A stretch of 64,000 nucleotides of DNA from Pseudomonas mendocina (GCF_900636545.1 NZ_LR134290.1:4588001-4652000); one strand, 5' to 3'. Numbered from the stretch's first letter, positions 42,746 to 52,537 are shown. Notes: generated by a model not told the origin, from the letters alone. Program-made: numbers and translations.

Positions 42746-44614
42746 ATGATGCAATGCCTGCCCGCCCCTTCTCGCGCCGATCTGACCGTGAAACCGCGCC
42801 TGCTCCGCCACCTGTCGCTGATTCTGCTGTTCCTGCTGCTGGTGCTTGGCTGCGGTTACGCCGGCTATCACATCAGCGATCGCGCCGGTATCCGTGCGCT
42901 GGCCGAGAACGGTGAGCGCCAGCTGGAGCTCAACGCTCGCGCCGTCGAAAGTGAAATCACCAAATACACCTACCTGCCCAGCCTGCTGGAGCTGGAAGGC
43001 AACGTCTCGCGCCTGCTGCTGGCGCCCACGGCCTACCGTCGTCATCACGTCAACGTGTACCTGCAGGGCCTCAACGAACGCAGCGGCAGCCTGGCCATCT
43101 ACGTGCTCGACCCGGACGGCCGGGTCATCGCCACCAGCAACTGGGACGAGGCCGACAGCTACCTGGGCGAAGACCTGTCGTTCCGCGCCTATTACCAGGA
43201 CGCCATCAAGGGCCGCCCGGGCCGTTTCTACGGCATCGGCAGCACCACCGGCGAACCCGGTTACTACCTCGCCCATGGCCTGCGCGACGGCAAGCGCATC
43301 ATCGGCGTGGCAGTGGTCAAGGTACGTCTCGACGCGCTCGAAGAGCGTTGGCAGCGTGCCCTGCTGGAAGCCTACGTCAGCGACGAGAACGGCATCATCA
43401 TCCTCGCCAGCGATCCGATGGTGCGCTTGAAATCCGTGCGCCCGCTCGACGACGCCACCAAGGAGCGCCTGGCGCGCAGCCTGCAGTATCACTGGGCAGC
43501 GCTGGAAGAACTGCAGCTGTTCAACCGCTCGCCGGTGGACGACGGCATCGAACAGGTCAGCTTCGCCACCGCCGGCGTACCCGCCAACTACCTGCTACAG
43601 ACCCGTCGCCTGGAAGACACGCCCTGGCACCTGACCCTGCTCAGCCCGTTGCAGGAACAGCGCAGCGCGGCCATGAGCCACGGCATGCTGGCAGCCGTGG
43701 CAGCGGCCCTGCTGGCCTTTCTGCTGATCGCCTGGAACGAGCGGCGCAAGGTCATCGCCACCCGCCTGGCCGCCCGCGAGGCGCTGCAGGCGGCCAACGA
43801 CGAGCTGGAGCGCAAGATCACCGAGCGTACCGCCGACCTGCAAGCCAGCAATGAACGCCTGCAGGCCGAAGTGCGCGAGCGCCAGCAAGCCGAGACCACT
43901 CTGCGCCAAGCCCAGGACGAGCTGGTGCAGGCAGGCAAGCTGGCGGTGATCGGCCAGATGTCCACCAGCATCGCCCACGAACTGAACCAGCCGTTGGCAG
44001 CACTGCGCACACTCTCCGCCAATGCCGTGCGTTTTCTCCAGCGTGGTGCCCTGGATGTCGCCAGCAGCAACCTGCAGAACATCGCCGAGCTGGTCGATCG
44101 CATGGGCAAGATCACCGCCAGCCTGCGCGCCTTCGCCCGCCGCACCGGTGATCAGGGCGAGGCTTCGCTACAGCAGGCGGTGGACGCGGCGCTGCTGCTG
44201 TTGCACCCGCGCCTGCAGCGCACCCGCGTGCAGATCCACCAGGCGTTCGCCGAGACGCGCCTGACCATCGAGCAGATTCGCCTGGAGCAGATCCTGGTCA
44301 ACCTGCTCAGTAACGCCCTGGATGCTCTGCAGGCGCAGACCGATCGGCAAATCTGGCTGAGCGGCAGCCGCGAGGCCGAGCACTACCTACTGGAGGTGCG
44401 CGACAATGGCCCTGGCATCGCCCCGGAAACCCGCGCGCATCTGTTCGAGCCATTCTTCACCACCAAACCCGGCGAACAGGGCCTGGGCCTCGGCCTGACG
44501 CTCTCCGCCAGCCTGGCCGCAGCAGCAGGCGGCAGCCTCACCGTGCGCCATCCCGAGGAAGGCGGCACCGCCTTCGTCCTCAGCCTGCCCTACCCGCGAG
44601 AGCCGCAACCATGA
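42746..44614 (+). CDS. aauS: Sensor histidine kinase AauS (DctB-like)
   Basis: A protein of 622 residues. First span about 20–40, a periplasmic double-Cache-like sensor (about 45–310), second span about 313–331, a coiled coil (about 340–395), HisKA with His411 in IAHELNQPLAALRTLSANAV, and HATPase with NLLSNALDAL and GLGLGLTLSASLA. It is the partner of AauR in sensing extracellular acidic amino acids, by homology with P. putida AauRS. GGGGAGGA lies just before two ATGs (42746 and 42749). The stop overlaps aauR by 4 bases. Confidence 0.9.
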   Translation: MMQCLPAPSRADLTVKPRLLRHLSLILLFLLLVLGCGYAGYHISDRAGIRALAENGERQLELNARAVESEITKYTYLPSLLELEGNVSRLLLAPTAYRRHHVNVYLQGLNERSGSLAIYVLDPDGRVIATSNWDEADSYLGEDLSFRAYYQDAIKGRPGRFYGIGSTTGEPGYYLAHGLRDGKRIIGVAVVKVRLDALEERWQRALLEAYVSDENGIIILASDPMVRLKSVRPLDDATKERLARSLQYHWAALEELQLFNRSPVDDGIEQVSFATAGVPANYLLQTRRLEDTPWHLTLLSPLQEQRSAAMSHGMLAAVAAALLAFLLIAWNERRKVIATRLAAREALQAANDELERKITERTADLQASNERLQAEVRERQQAETTLRQAQDELVQAGKLAVIGQMSTSIAHELNQPLAALRTLSANAVRFLQRGALDVASSNLQNIAELVDRMGKITASLRAFARRTGDQGEASLQQAVDAALLLLHPRLQRTRVQIHQAFAETRLTIEQIRLEQILVNLLSNALDALQAQTDRQIWLSGSREAEHYLLEVRDNGPGIAPETRAHLFEPFFTTKPGEQGLGLGLTLSASLAAAAGGSLTVRHPEEGGTAFVLSLPYPREPQP

Positions 44615-45930
44615 GCGACAGCCTCACCGTCCTGATCGTCGAAGACGACCCCCATGTGCTGCTCGGTTGCCAGCAGGCCCTGGCGCTGGAAGACATCACC
44701 AGCATTGGCGTCGGCAGCGCCGAGGAAGCCTTGGCCCAGATCGACGCTGACTTCGCCGGCATCGTCGTCAGCGATATTCGCCTGCCCGGCATCGATGGCC
44801 TGGAACTGCTCAAGCGCCTCAAGCAGCGCGACCCGAGCCTGCCGGTGGTACTGATTACCGGCCACGGCGATATCGGCATGGCGGTCGGCGCGATGCGCGA
44901 TGGCGCCTACGACTTCATGGAAAAACCCTTCTCACCGGAGCGCCTGGTGGATGTCGCCCGCCGCGCCCTGGAGCAGCGTAGCCTGGCCCGCGAGGTCAAC
45001 GCCCTGCGTCGCCAACTGGCCGGGCGCCAGGCGCTGGAGCAACGCATCATCGGTCGTTCGCCGGCCATGCAGCAACTACGCGAACTGATCAGTAACGTCG
45101 CCGATACCAACGCCAACGTGCTGATCGAGGGTGAAACCGGCACCGGCAAGGAACTGATCGCCCGCTGCCTGCACGACTTCAGCCGGCGCCAGCCCAAGCA
45201 GTTCGTCGCGCTGAACTGCGGTGGCCTGCCGGAAAGCCTGTTCGAGAGCGAAATATTCGGCCACGAAGCGCACGCCTTCACCGGCGCAGGCAAACGTCGC
45301 ATCGGCAAGATCGAACACGCCGATGGCGGTAGCCTGTTCCTCGACGAGATCGAAAGCATGCCGATCAACCTGCAGATCAAGCTGCTGCGCGTGCTGCAGG
45401 AACACAGCCTGGAACGCCTGGGTTCGAACCAGCCGATTGCCGTGGACTGCCGGGTGATCGCCGCCACCAAGGCCGATCTCGGTGAGCTGGGCAAGCGCGG
45501 TGAATTTCGCAGCGACCTCTACTACCGCCTCAACGTGGTCACCCTGGAACTGCCACCGCTGCGCGAGCGTCGCGAGGACATCGCCCTCCTGTTCGAACAC
45601 TTCCTGCAACTGGCCGCACTGCGCTTCGACCGCTCCGTACCGGAGCTCGATAGGCAGACCCTGGCCGCGCTGATGGCCCACGACTGGCCCGGCAACGTGC
45701 GCGAACTGCGCAACGTCGCCGAGCGCTTCGCCCTGGGGTTGCCGGTATTCAAGAAAAGTGGCCTGGCCGACAGCACCGGCCCCGGCTTCAACGAAGCGGT
45801 GGAAGCCTTCGAGCGCAACCTGCTGGCCGCCGCGCTGGAGCGCCACGACGGCAATCTCAGCCAGGCAGCGCAGGCACTGGGCCTGGCCAAGACCACGCTG
45901 TTCGACAAGGTGAAGAAATACGGCTTGTAG
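44611..45930 (+). CDS. aauR: Sigma-54-dependent response regulator AauR (DctD-like)
   Basis: A protein of 439 residues: receiver (Asp55 in VVSDIRLPG), AAA+ domain (Walker A GETGTGKE, Walker B GGSLFLDEIESM) and a C-terminal Fis-type helix-turn-helix (GNLSQAAQALGLAKTTLFDK). It activates sigma-54 promoters near TTCGG-N4-CCGAA sites; one lies upstream of aatJ. The usual GAFTGA sigma-54 loop reads HAFTGA here. It overlaps aauS by 4 bases. Confidence 0.92.
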   Translation: MSDSLTVLIVEDDPHVLLGCQQALALEDITSIGVGSAEEALAQIDADFAGIVVSDIRLPGIDGLELLKRLKQRDPSLPVVLITGHGDIGMAVGAMRDGAYDFMEKPFSPERLVDVARRALEQRSLAREVNALRRQLAGRQALEQRIIGRSPAMQQLRELISNVADTNANVLIEGETGTGKELIARCLHDFSRRQPKQFVALNCGGLPESLFESEIFGHEAHAFTGAGKRRIGKIEHADGGSLFLDEIESMPINLQIKLLRVLQEHSLERLGSNQPIAVDCRVIAATKADLGELGKRGEFRSDLYYRLNVVTLELPPLRERREDIALLFEHFLQLAALRFDRSVPELDRQTLAALMAHDWPGNVRELRNVAERFALGLPVFKKSGLADSTGPGFNEAVEAFERNLLAAALERHDGNLSQAAQALGLAKTTLFDKVKKYGL

Positions 45931-46008
45931 GAGCGGCTGGGCGGCATTGCGCTTCAGCCGCGAAATGCAGTAATCGCCTGTATCGCGCGCCGCATGATTC
46001 TTGCAACG

Positions 46009-46032
46009 AAAAAAGGGAGCCCGAAGGCTCCC
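46009..46032 (-). terminator. Terminator of the glyA1–sox–purU–fdhA operon
   Basis: GGGAGCC/GGCTCCC stem with a 4-base loop (46015–46032), followed on the minus strand by TTTTTT (46014–46009). It lies 115 bases past the fdhA stop. Confidence 0.9.
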
Positions 46033-46147
46033 AAAGAAGAAGGCGCGGACCAATGCGCCTGGCCGTAAACCTATCTGCGGCGCACGCAGCGCGCCGCCAA
46101 CGCAAACACGCGTGGCCCGCAACAGCACCGGACCACGCTGCTCGGCA

Positions 46148-47347
46148 TCACGCCGCGCTGAACATCTTGTGCGGGTCGATGACGAATTTCTTCGGCACGC
46201 CAGCGTCGAACTCGCCGTAGCCACGCGGTGCGTCGTCCAGGCTGATGACCTGTACGCCAACGATTTCCGCGATGTTGAGGCGGTCCCACATGATGGCCTG
46301 CATCAGCGCACGGTTGTACTTCATCACCGGGGTCTGGCCGGTGTGGAAGCTGTGCGACTTGGCCCAGCCGAGGCCAAAGCGGATGCTCAGGCTGCCGATC
46401 TTGGCCGCAGCGTCCACCGCGCCCGGGTCTTCGGTAACGTACAGACCGGGGATACCGATCTTGCCGGCGACGCGGGTGACCTGCATCAGTGAGTTGAGCA
46501 CGGTAGCCGGAGCCTCGTGCTTGGCGCCTTCGTGGCCATGACCACGGGCCTCGAAGCCCACGCAGTCGATGGCGCAGTCGACTTCCGGCTCGCCCAGCAG
46601 CGCGGCGATCTGCTCGTGCAGCGGCGTGTCCAGCGACAGGTCGGCGATCTCGAAGCCCTGGGCCTTGGCATGCGCCAGACGGGCCGGGTTAAGGTCACCG
46701 ACGATGACCACGGCAGCGCCGAGCAGACGGGCCGAGGCAGCAGCGGCCAGACCGACCGGACCGGCACCGGCGACGTAGACGGTGCTGCCCGGGCCGACGC
46801 CAGCGGTAACGGCGCCGTGATAGCCGGTGGGCAGAATGTCGGACAGGCAGGTCAGGTCACGGATCTTCTCCATGGCTTTGTCGCGATCCGGCAGCTTGAG
46901 CAGGTTGAAGTCGGCGTAAGGCACCAGCACGTACTCGGCCTGACCGCCGGTCCAGTCGCCCATGTCGACGTAGCCGTAGGCACCGCCGGCACGCGCCGGG
47001 TTGACGGTCAGGCACACGCCGGTGTGCTGCTCCTTGCAGGAACGGCAGCGACCGCAGGCGACGTTGAAGGGAACGGAAACCAGGTCACCGATCTGCAGAC
47101 GCTCGACGTCGCGGCCCTTCTCGATCACCTCACCGGTGATCTCGTGACCCAGAACCAGGCCGACCTGAGCGGTGGTACGACCGCGCACCATGTGCTGGTC
47201 GGAGCCGCAGATGTTGGTGGAAACGACTTTCAGGATGACCCCGTGCTCGATCTTCTTGCCGCGCGGATCCTGCATTTTCGGGTAGTCGATCTTCTGTACT
47301 TCGACCTTGCCCGCGCCGAGGTAAACCACACCACGATTATCAGACAT
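46148..47347 (-). CDS. fdhA: Glutathione-independent formaldehyde dehydrogenase FdhA
   Basis: A protein of 399 residues, the same size as the P. putida enzyme; a zinc-dependent medium-chain dehydrogenase that oxidises formaldehyde to formate with tightly bound NAD. Catalytic zinc region STNICGSDQHMVRGRTTAQV (Cys47), structural zinc cysteines in VACGRCRSCKEQHTGVC, and nucleotide fold VYVAGAGPVGLAAAASARLL. It removes formaldehyde released by sarcosine oxidase. The start MSDNRGVVYL follows an AGGAGAG site. Last gene of the operon. Confidence 0.95.
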   Translation of the reverse strand: MSDNRGVVYLGAGKVEVQKIDYPKMQDPRGKKIEHGVILKVVSTNICGSDQHMVRGRTTAQVGLVLGHEITGEVIEKGRDVERLQIGDLVSVPFNVACGRCRSCKEQHTGVCLTVNPARAGGAYGYVDMGDWTGGQAEYVLVPYADFNLLKLPDRDKAMEKIRDLTCLSDILPTGYHGAVTAGVGPGSTVYVAGAGPVGLAAAASARLLGAAVVIVGDLNPARLAHAKAQGFEIADLSLDTPLHEQIAALLGEPEVDCAIDCVGFEARGHGHEGAKHEAPATVLNSLMQVTRVAGKIGIPGLYVTEDPGAVDAAAKIGSLSIRFGLGWAKSHSFHTGQTPVMKYNRALMQAIMWDRLNIAEIVGVQVISLDDAPRGYGEFDAGVPKKFVIDPHKMFSAA

Positions 47348-47465
47348 ACGTAACTCTCCTTTCTTTTTGTGGACACAAGACGCGACTGACGCCGCGCGGC
47401 CTTGCACTGGAGCTTTTTTCGTCTGTTGCCGGAAACCGCCGTTGAAAGCTGGCAGGGCGGGTTCC

Positions 47466-47528
47466 GTAGGGTGCGCTATGCGCACCAATGTCTTTGCGTT
47501 GCCTCCCGGTGCGCGCAGCGCACCCTAC
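47466..47528. repeat. Inverted repeat between purU and fdhA
   Basis: GTAGGGTGCGC (47466–47476) and GCGCACCCTAC (47518–47528) are perfect complements; a nested GGTGCGC-gca-GCGCACC hairpin forms the right side. A sister copy GTAGGGTGCGCcacGCGCACC occurs near 16657. Operon-internal dispersed element. Confidence 0.75.
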
Positions 47529-47537
47529 CGATTACCC

Positions 47538-48401
47538 TCAGGCGTTGAGCACCACCGTACGGTTAGCGTTGAGAAACACGCGGCGGTCGATGTGATAACC
47601 GACTGCACGCGCCAGGGTCAGGCATTCGATGTCGCGGCCCTTGGCGATCAGGTCCTCGGGGTAGTGAGCGTGGTCTACGGCCTCCACGCCCTGGGCGATG
47701 ATCGGCCCCTCGTCGAGGTGGTCGTTGACGTAATGCGCGGTAGCGCCAACCAGCTTGACCCCCTTCTGGTACGCCTGGTGGTACGGCTTGGCCCCCTTGA
47801 AACCGGGCAGCAGCGAGTGATGGATATTGATCGCCCGGCCGTCCAGCTTGCGGCACAGGTCGGCGGACAGCACCTGCATGTAGCGGGCGAGCACCACCAG
47901 CTCGGCGCCAGTTTCCTCGACCACCTGCATCACCCGGCGCTCCTGCGCGGGCTTGTCGTTGGGGTCGAGGGGAAAGTGGTGATACGGAATGCCGTGCCAG
48001 TCAGCGAGTGGTTTGAGGTCCGGGTGGTTGGACACCACCGCGACCACGTCCATGGCCAACTGGCCGATGCGCTGGCGATAGAGCAGGTCGTTCAGGCAGT
48101 GGTCGGCCTTGGACACCATCAGCACCACCTTGGCGCGATAGCCTGGCGGGGTCAGCTCGACCTGCATGCCGAATGGCGCCAGCCGCTCGGCCACACCGGC
48201 GCGGAACGCTGCCTCGTCGAAATCCTGCGGCTGGCGGAACTCGACGCGGATGAAGAAGCGCGAGGACAGCCGGTCATCGAACGAATGGTGCTCGGTGACG
48301 TAGCAGCGCTGCTCGAACAGAAAGCGCGTCACCGCATCCACGGTACCGAGCACGCTCGGACAGTGGGCGGTAAGAATCCAGGTGTCGGGGGTGCGGCTCA
48401 T
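47538..48401 (-). CDS. purU: Formyltetrahydrofolate deformylase PurU
   Basis: A protein of 287 residues: an ACT domain (about 5–85, WILTAHCPSVLGTVDAVTRF) and a formyltransferase fold (about 90–287) with the catalytic NIHHSLLPGFKGAKPY (Asn-His) and the aspartate region HYVNDHLDEGPII. It hydrolyses 10-formyl-THF to formate and THF, recycling folate loaded with one-carbon units by sarcosine oxidation. In Pseudomonas this copy travels with the sox operon. Confidence 0.95.
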   Translation of the reverse strand: MSRTPDTWILTAHCPSVLGTVDAVTRFLFEQRCYVTEHHSFDDRLSSRFFIRVEFRQPQDFDEAAFRAGVAERLAPFGMQVELTPPGYRAKVVLMVSKADHCLNDLLYRQRIGQLAMDVVAVVSNHPDLKPLADWHGIPYHHFPLDPNDKPAQERRVMQVVEETGAELVVLARYMQVLSADLCRKLDGRAINIHHSLLPGFKGAKPYHQAYQKGVKLVGATAHYVNDHLDEGPIIAQGVEAVDHAHYPEDLIAKGRDIECLTLARAVGYHIDRRVFLNANRTVVLNA

Positions 48402-48432
48402 GCTCGGGCCCTCGGAGGCATTCGTGGGAGGG

Positions 48433-48480
48433 GCTTTAGCCGCGACAGGCGTTGGCCACGAGTAAAGTCGCGGCTAAAGC
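48433..48480. repeat. REP-like pair between soxG and purU
   Basis: GCTTTAGCCGCGAC (48433–48446) and GTCGCGGCTAAAGC (48467–48480) are perfect complements, flanked by GTGGGAGGGG on one side and CCCTTCCCAC on the other. Same family as 10081–10114. Confidence 0.75.
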
Positions 48481-48519
48481 GGATGCCGCCCAGCCCTTCC
48501 CACAAGATCTATGCTGGCG

Positions 48520-49149
48520 TCAGGCCTCGACCGCCAACCCATACTCGGCGCTGGCATCCTGCAGCCATAGCCAGAAGTAGTCGGAGAAACTGCGGCGGAC
48601 CAGAAGCTCCCAGGTGCCTTCGCCAGTGTGGCGAATCACCAGTTGCGACTTGGCAAACACCGTGCCGACCGCCTTGCCCACCGGGAAGTTGCTCGGATGC
48701 ACGTCGTAGCTGCTGGACTTCATCAGCAGTTCGCGCACCTTGGGGCCGCGCAGTTCGAGCAGGGTCTGCCCACCGCTGACGTTGACCACCGAAATGTGCT
48801 GACCATCCAGGGCCTCGCGCAGCTTACGCTCGACCTCGAACTCGGTACCGCCAGGCACGATCAGCAGCCACTCGTCCGGGCCCAGCCACTGCAGCGAGGT
48901 ATCGCCGTTGGCGACCAGGGTGAGCGCCACTGGCAGCTCGAGACCCAGGGCCTTGTGCACACCGCCGGCGAAGTTGGCATCGTCGGCGTCGCCACGCAGG
49001 ACCAGATGGCCCAGCAGCTTCTTCTCGCGCAGGGTCACTCCGGCGCCCTTGCGGCCCTTGCCGGCCAGCTCGTGCAGGCCGGCGTGGTGCAGCGGCGATT
49101 GCCCGGCGATGTCGTCGGGGCGTTGCTTGTAGACATTGACGTTAGACAT
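48520..49149 (-). CDS. soxG: Sarcosine oxidase gamma subunit
   Basis: A protein of 209 residues, SoxG family, starting MSNVNVYKQRPDDIAGQSPL. It resembles a GcvT-like half domain (LQWLGPDEWLLIVPGGTEFE; NVSGGQTLLELRGPKVRELL). It is part of the heterotetrameric SoxBDAG enzyme. The start overlaps the end of soxA by 8 bases, supporting coupled translation. Confidence 0.93.
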   Translation of the reverse strand: MSNVNVYKQRPDDIAGQSPLHHAGLHELAGKGRKGAGVTLREKKLLGHLVLRGDADDANFAGGVHKALGLELPVALTLVANGDTSLQWLGPDEWLLIVPGGTEFEVERKLREALDGQHISVVNVSGGQTLLELRGPKVRELLMKSSSYDVHPSNFPVGKAVGTVFAKSQLVIRHTGEGTWELLVRRSFSDYFWLWLQDASAEYGLAVEA

Positions 49150-52100
49150 TCTGGCGATCCCCTTTCGGGTCATAGAACACGGGGCTGACGATTTCGGCTT
49201 CGATCACGCTGCCATCGGCCAGCGGCGCGAACACACGCTCGCCGATGCGCGACAGGCCACCTCTGACCAGGGCCATGGCGAAGCTGTAACCCATGGCTGC
49301 GCTCATGTAGCTCGAGGTGACGTGACCGACCATGGTCATTGGAATCGACTGCTTGGGATCGAACACCAGCTGCGCGCCCTCCGGCAGGACCTTGTTCGGG
49401 TCCAGCGGCTTGAGGCCGATCAGCTGCTTGCGGTTTTCCTTCAGGCAGTCCTCGCGGTTCATGCCGCGCCAGCCGATCCAGGAGAACGGCTTGGTACGGC
49501 CAACGCACCAGCCCATGCCCAGGTCGTCCGGGGTGACCGAACCGTCGGTGTCCTGGCCGACGATGATGAAGCCCTTCTCGGCGCGCAACACGTGCATGGT
49601 CTCGGTGCCATAAGGCGTCAGGCCATGCTTCTTGCCAGCCTCGATGATCTTCTCCCACACGCCCAGGGCGTAGTCGGCCTGCACGTTGACTTCGTAGGAG
49701 AGCTCACCGGTAAAGGAGATGCGGAACACGCGGGCCGGCACGCCGCCGACCTTGCCTTCCTTCCAGCTCATGAACGGGAAGGCGTCCTTGTCCAGATCGA
49801 TGTCGGTGACTTCGGCCAGCAGCTTGCGGCTGTTGGGGCCGGACAGGGTCATGGTCGCCCAGTGGTCGGTGACCGAGGTGAAGTACACCTTCAGCTCCGG
49901 CCATTCGGTCTGGTGGTAAATCTCCAGCCACTCCATCACGCGCCCGGCGCCGCCGGTGGTGGTGGTCATGACGAAATGGTTGTCGGCCAGACAGGCGGTG
50001 ACGCCGTCGTCGAAGACCATGCCGTCTTCCTTGCACATCAGGCCGTAGCGAGCCTTGCCCACGTCCAGCTTGGTCCAGGCGTTGGTGTACACGCGGTTGA
50101 GGAACTCGCGCGCATCCGGGCCCTGGATATCGATCTTGCCCAGAGTCGAGGCGTCGAGGATGCCCACTGCGTTACGCACGGCCAGGCACTCACGAGCGAC
50201 GGCGGCGTGCAGGTCTTCGCCGTTTTTCGGGAAGTACCAGGGACGCTTCCACTGACCGACGTCCTCGAACTCGGCGCCGTTCTCCAAGTGCCACTTCTGC
50301 ATGGCGGTGTAGCGCTTGGGCTCGAACAGCTCGCCGCAGTGACGGCCGGCGATGGCGCCGAAGGTCACCGGGGTGTAGTTCGGGCGGAACATGGTGGTGC
50401 CCATCTCGGCGATGCTGATGCCCATCGACTTGGCGGCGATGGCCAGGCCGTTGATGTTGCCCAGCTTGCCCTGGTCGGTGCCGAAGCCCAGTGCGGTGTA
50501 GCGTTTGACGTGCTCGACCGACTCGAAGCCTTCACGGGTGGCCAGCTCGATACCGGCGGCGGTGACGTCGTTCTGCTGGTCGACGAACTGCTTCGGCGCA
50601 CGCGAGGTGCCCTTGTCGTGCGGCACCTGGAACAGCGCGACCGAGGCTTCCTCGATGCGCTTCTCGGCCTTCGGCAGGCTGCCGGTCACGGCCTTGAAGC
50701 CCACTTCGGCAGCCGCCTTGGCGCCGGCTTCGAAACCATCGGCGAGACTGTCGCCGAGACCGAACACACCGTTCACGGCACCGGCGCAGTGACGCTTCTG
50801 GAAGCCTTCTCCCGGGACGAACGCGAGGATGTCTTCACGCCAGATCGGACGGCCGCCAAGATGCGAAGCCAGGTGTACCACCGGGCTGTAACCGCCCGAG
50901 CTGACGATCAGATCGCAGTCGACCACTTCACCCGGGCTGGTGACCTTGTGCTTGGCCAGATCGATGGCGCAGATGCGCGCACCAGTGACGCGCTTGCTGC
51001 CGCGCGCCTCGACCACGGCGCTGCCGGTGAGTACGCGCACGCCACGCCGGCGCGCTTCTTCGACCCAGCTGCCGCGCGGATTGCTGCGCGCGTCGGCCAC
51101 GGCCACCACCTGGCGACCGGCGTCGAGCCAGTCGAGCACCACGCGGTAGGCGTAATCGTTGTTGGTCGACAGCACCAGCTTCTGGCCGGGCGCTACACCG
51201 TAACGGCGTACGTAGGTCGACACGGCATCGGCCAGCATGTTGCCGGGCACGTCGTTGTTGGCGTACACCAGCGGACGCTCGTGAGCGCCGGTAGCCAGGA
51301 CCACGCGACCGGCACGCACACGGTGCATGCGCTGACGCGGCTGGCCCATCGGCGCGACTTCGCCCAGGTGGTCGGTGAGACGCTGGTGGATGGTGAGGAA
51401 GTTGTGGTCGTGGTAACCGTTGACCGTGGCACGCGGCAGCAGGGTCACTTCCGGCATCGTTTGCAACTCGGCGATGGCCTTGGCGGCCCAGTCGGCGGCA
51501 GGCTTGCCGTCGAGCATCTCGCGGGTGGAGAGCAGGCTGCCACCGAACTCTTCCTGCTCGTCGGCCAGGATCACGCGCGCACCGCTACGACCGGCGGCCA
51601 GGGCCGCGGCCAGACCGGCAGGGCCCGCGCCGACCACCAGCACGTCGCAGTGCTGGTTCATGTAGTCGTAGATGTCCGGATCATTTTCCTTCGGCGAACG
51701 ACCGAGGCCGGCAGCCTTACGAATGTACTTCTCGTAGGTCAGCCAGAGGTTCTGCGGGTACATGAAGGTCTTGTAGTAGAAACCGGGCGGCATCATGCCG
51801 CCGCCGACCTTGCCGAGAATGCCCATCAGGTCGGTGTTGACGCTCGGCCAGCCGTTGGTGCTGGTGGCGGTCAGGTTCGCGTACAGCGCTTGCTGGGTGG
51901 CACGCACGTTGGGGATTTGCGCCGCTTCGCTGGAGCCGATCTGCAGCACGGCATTGGGCTCTTCGGCACCGGCAGCGACGATGCCGCGCGGACGGGAATA
52001 CTTGAAACTGCGGCCGATCACGTCGACGCCGTTGGCCAGCAATGCGGCGGCCAGGGTATCGCCGGCATAACCCTGGTAGGTCTGGCCATTGAAGCTGAAG

Positions 52101-52159
52101 GTCAGGGGCTGGCTGCGGTCGATGCGGCCACCCTGGGAAAGACGATTGACCTGGCTCAT
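49142..52159 (-). CDS. soxA: Sarcosine oxidase alpha subunit
   Basis: A protein of 1005 residues. N-terminal ferredoxin-like [2Fe-2S]-type fold without cluster (about 15–100), dinucleotide-binding domain (CDVLVVGAGPAGLAAALAAG at about residue 172), and a C-terminal GcvT-like folate domain (about 600–1000) that passes the methyl-derived carbon to THF as methylene-THF. It converts sarcosine, oxygen and THF to glycine, H2O2 and 5,10-methylene-THF. It overlaps soxD by 4 bases. Confidence 0.96.
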   Translation of the reverse strand: MSQVNRLSQGGRIDRSQPLTFSFNGQTYQGYAGDTLAAALLANGVDVIGRSFKYSRPRGIVAAGAEEPNAVLQIGSSEAAQIPNVRATQQALYANLTATSTNGWPSVNTDLMGILGKVGGGMMPPGFYYKTFMYPQNLWLTYEKYIRKAAGLGRSPKENDPDIYDYMNQHCDVLVVGAGPAGLAAALAAGRSGARVILADEQEEFGGSLLSTREMLDGKPAADWAAKAIAELQTMPEVTLLPRATVNGYHDHNFLTIHQRLTDHLGEVAPMGQPRQRMHRVRAGRVVLATGAHERPLVYANNDVPGNMLADAVSTYVRRYGVAPGQKLVLSTNNDYAYRVVLDWLDAGRQVVAVADARSNPRGSWVEEARRRGVRVLTGSAVVEARGSKRVTGARICAIDLAKHKVTSPGEVVDCDLIVSSGGYSPVVHLASHLGGRPIWREDILAFVPGEGFQKRHCAGAVNGVFGLGDSLADGFEAGAKAAAEVGFKAVTGSLPKAEKRIEEASVALFQVPHDKGTSRAPKQFVDQQNDVTAAGIELATREGFESVEHVKRYTALGFGTDQGKLGNINGLAIAAKSMGISIAEMGTTMFRPNYTPVTFGAIAGRHCGELFEPKRYTAMQKWHLENGAEFEDVGQWKRPWYFPKNGEDLHAAVARECLAVRNAVGILDASTLGKIDIQGPDAREFLNRVYTNAWTKLDVGKARYGLMCKEDGMVFDDGVTACLADNHFVMTTTTGGAGRVMEWLEIYHQTEWPELKVYFTSVTDHWATMTLSGPNSRKLLAEVTDIDLDKDAFPFMSWKEGKVGGVPARVFRISFTGELSYEVNVQADYALGVWEKIIEAGKKHGLTPYGTETMHVLRAEKGFIIVGQDTDGSVTPDDLGMGWCVGRTKPFSWIGWRGMNREDCLKENRKQLIGLKPLDPNKVLPEGAQLVFDPKQSIPMTMVGHVTSSYMSAAMGYSFAMALVRGGLSRIGERVFAPLADGSVIEAEIVSPVFYDPKGDRQNV

Positions 52160-52482
52160 GCCGTTACTCCTTGGTCGACGGCCTTTTTCTCGGCGAGCGA
52201 AGCCTCAGTCACGCTGGGACGCTCGCCAATCTTGTAGGTTTCGAGGATTTCGTAGCTCACCGTGTGACGGGTGACGTTGAAGTACTGACGGCAGCCCGCC
52301 GCGTGAATCCACAATTCGTGGTGGATGCCGCGCGGGTTGTCGCGGAAGAACAGGTACTCGCCCCACTCCGCATCGGTGCAGGCGTTCGGGTCCAGCGGGC
52401 GGGCGATGTGCGCCTGGCCACCAGCGTGGAATTCTTCTTCGGAACGCAGTTCGCCACAGTGAGGGCAGAAGATGTGCAGCAT
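52156..52482 (-). CDS. soxD: Sarcosine oxidase delta subunit
   Basis: A protein of 108 residues, SoxD family. The N-terminal zinc-binding part is MLHIFCPHCGELRSEEEFHA (Cys6, Cys9) and the conserved core DNPRGIHHELWIHAAGCRQY. It is the smallest subunit of the SoxBDAG complex. It lies 55 bases after soxB with a hairpin in the gap. Confidence 0.95.
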   Translation of the reverse strand: MLHIFCPHCGELRSEEEFHAGGQAHIARPLDPNACTDAEWGEYLFFRDNPRGIHHELWIHAAGCRQYFNVTRHTVSYEILETYKIGERPSVTEASLAEKKAVDQGVTA

Positions 52483-52508
52483 GCTCGGTACCTCCAGAAA
52501 ACCATCGT

Positions 52509-52529
52509 CCCTCTCTCAGCGAGAGAGGG
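52509..52529 (-). repeat. 9-bp hairpin between soxB and soxD
   Basis: CCCTCTCTC-agc-GAGAGAGGG, a perfect stem. A similar stem lies between glyA1 and soxB (53812–53835). Without a T-run it is probably an mRNA-stability element within the operon. Confidence 0.7.
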
Positions 52530-52537
52530 CGCCATAA

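Noticed and set aside
49136-52237. Open frame of 1033 codons on the plus strand opposite soxA
   Set aside because: A shadow of the soxA codon pattern in high-GC DNA; no start signal, and the translation is low-complexity (His, Val, Gly, Asp-rich).
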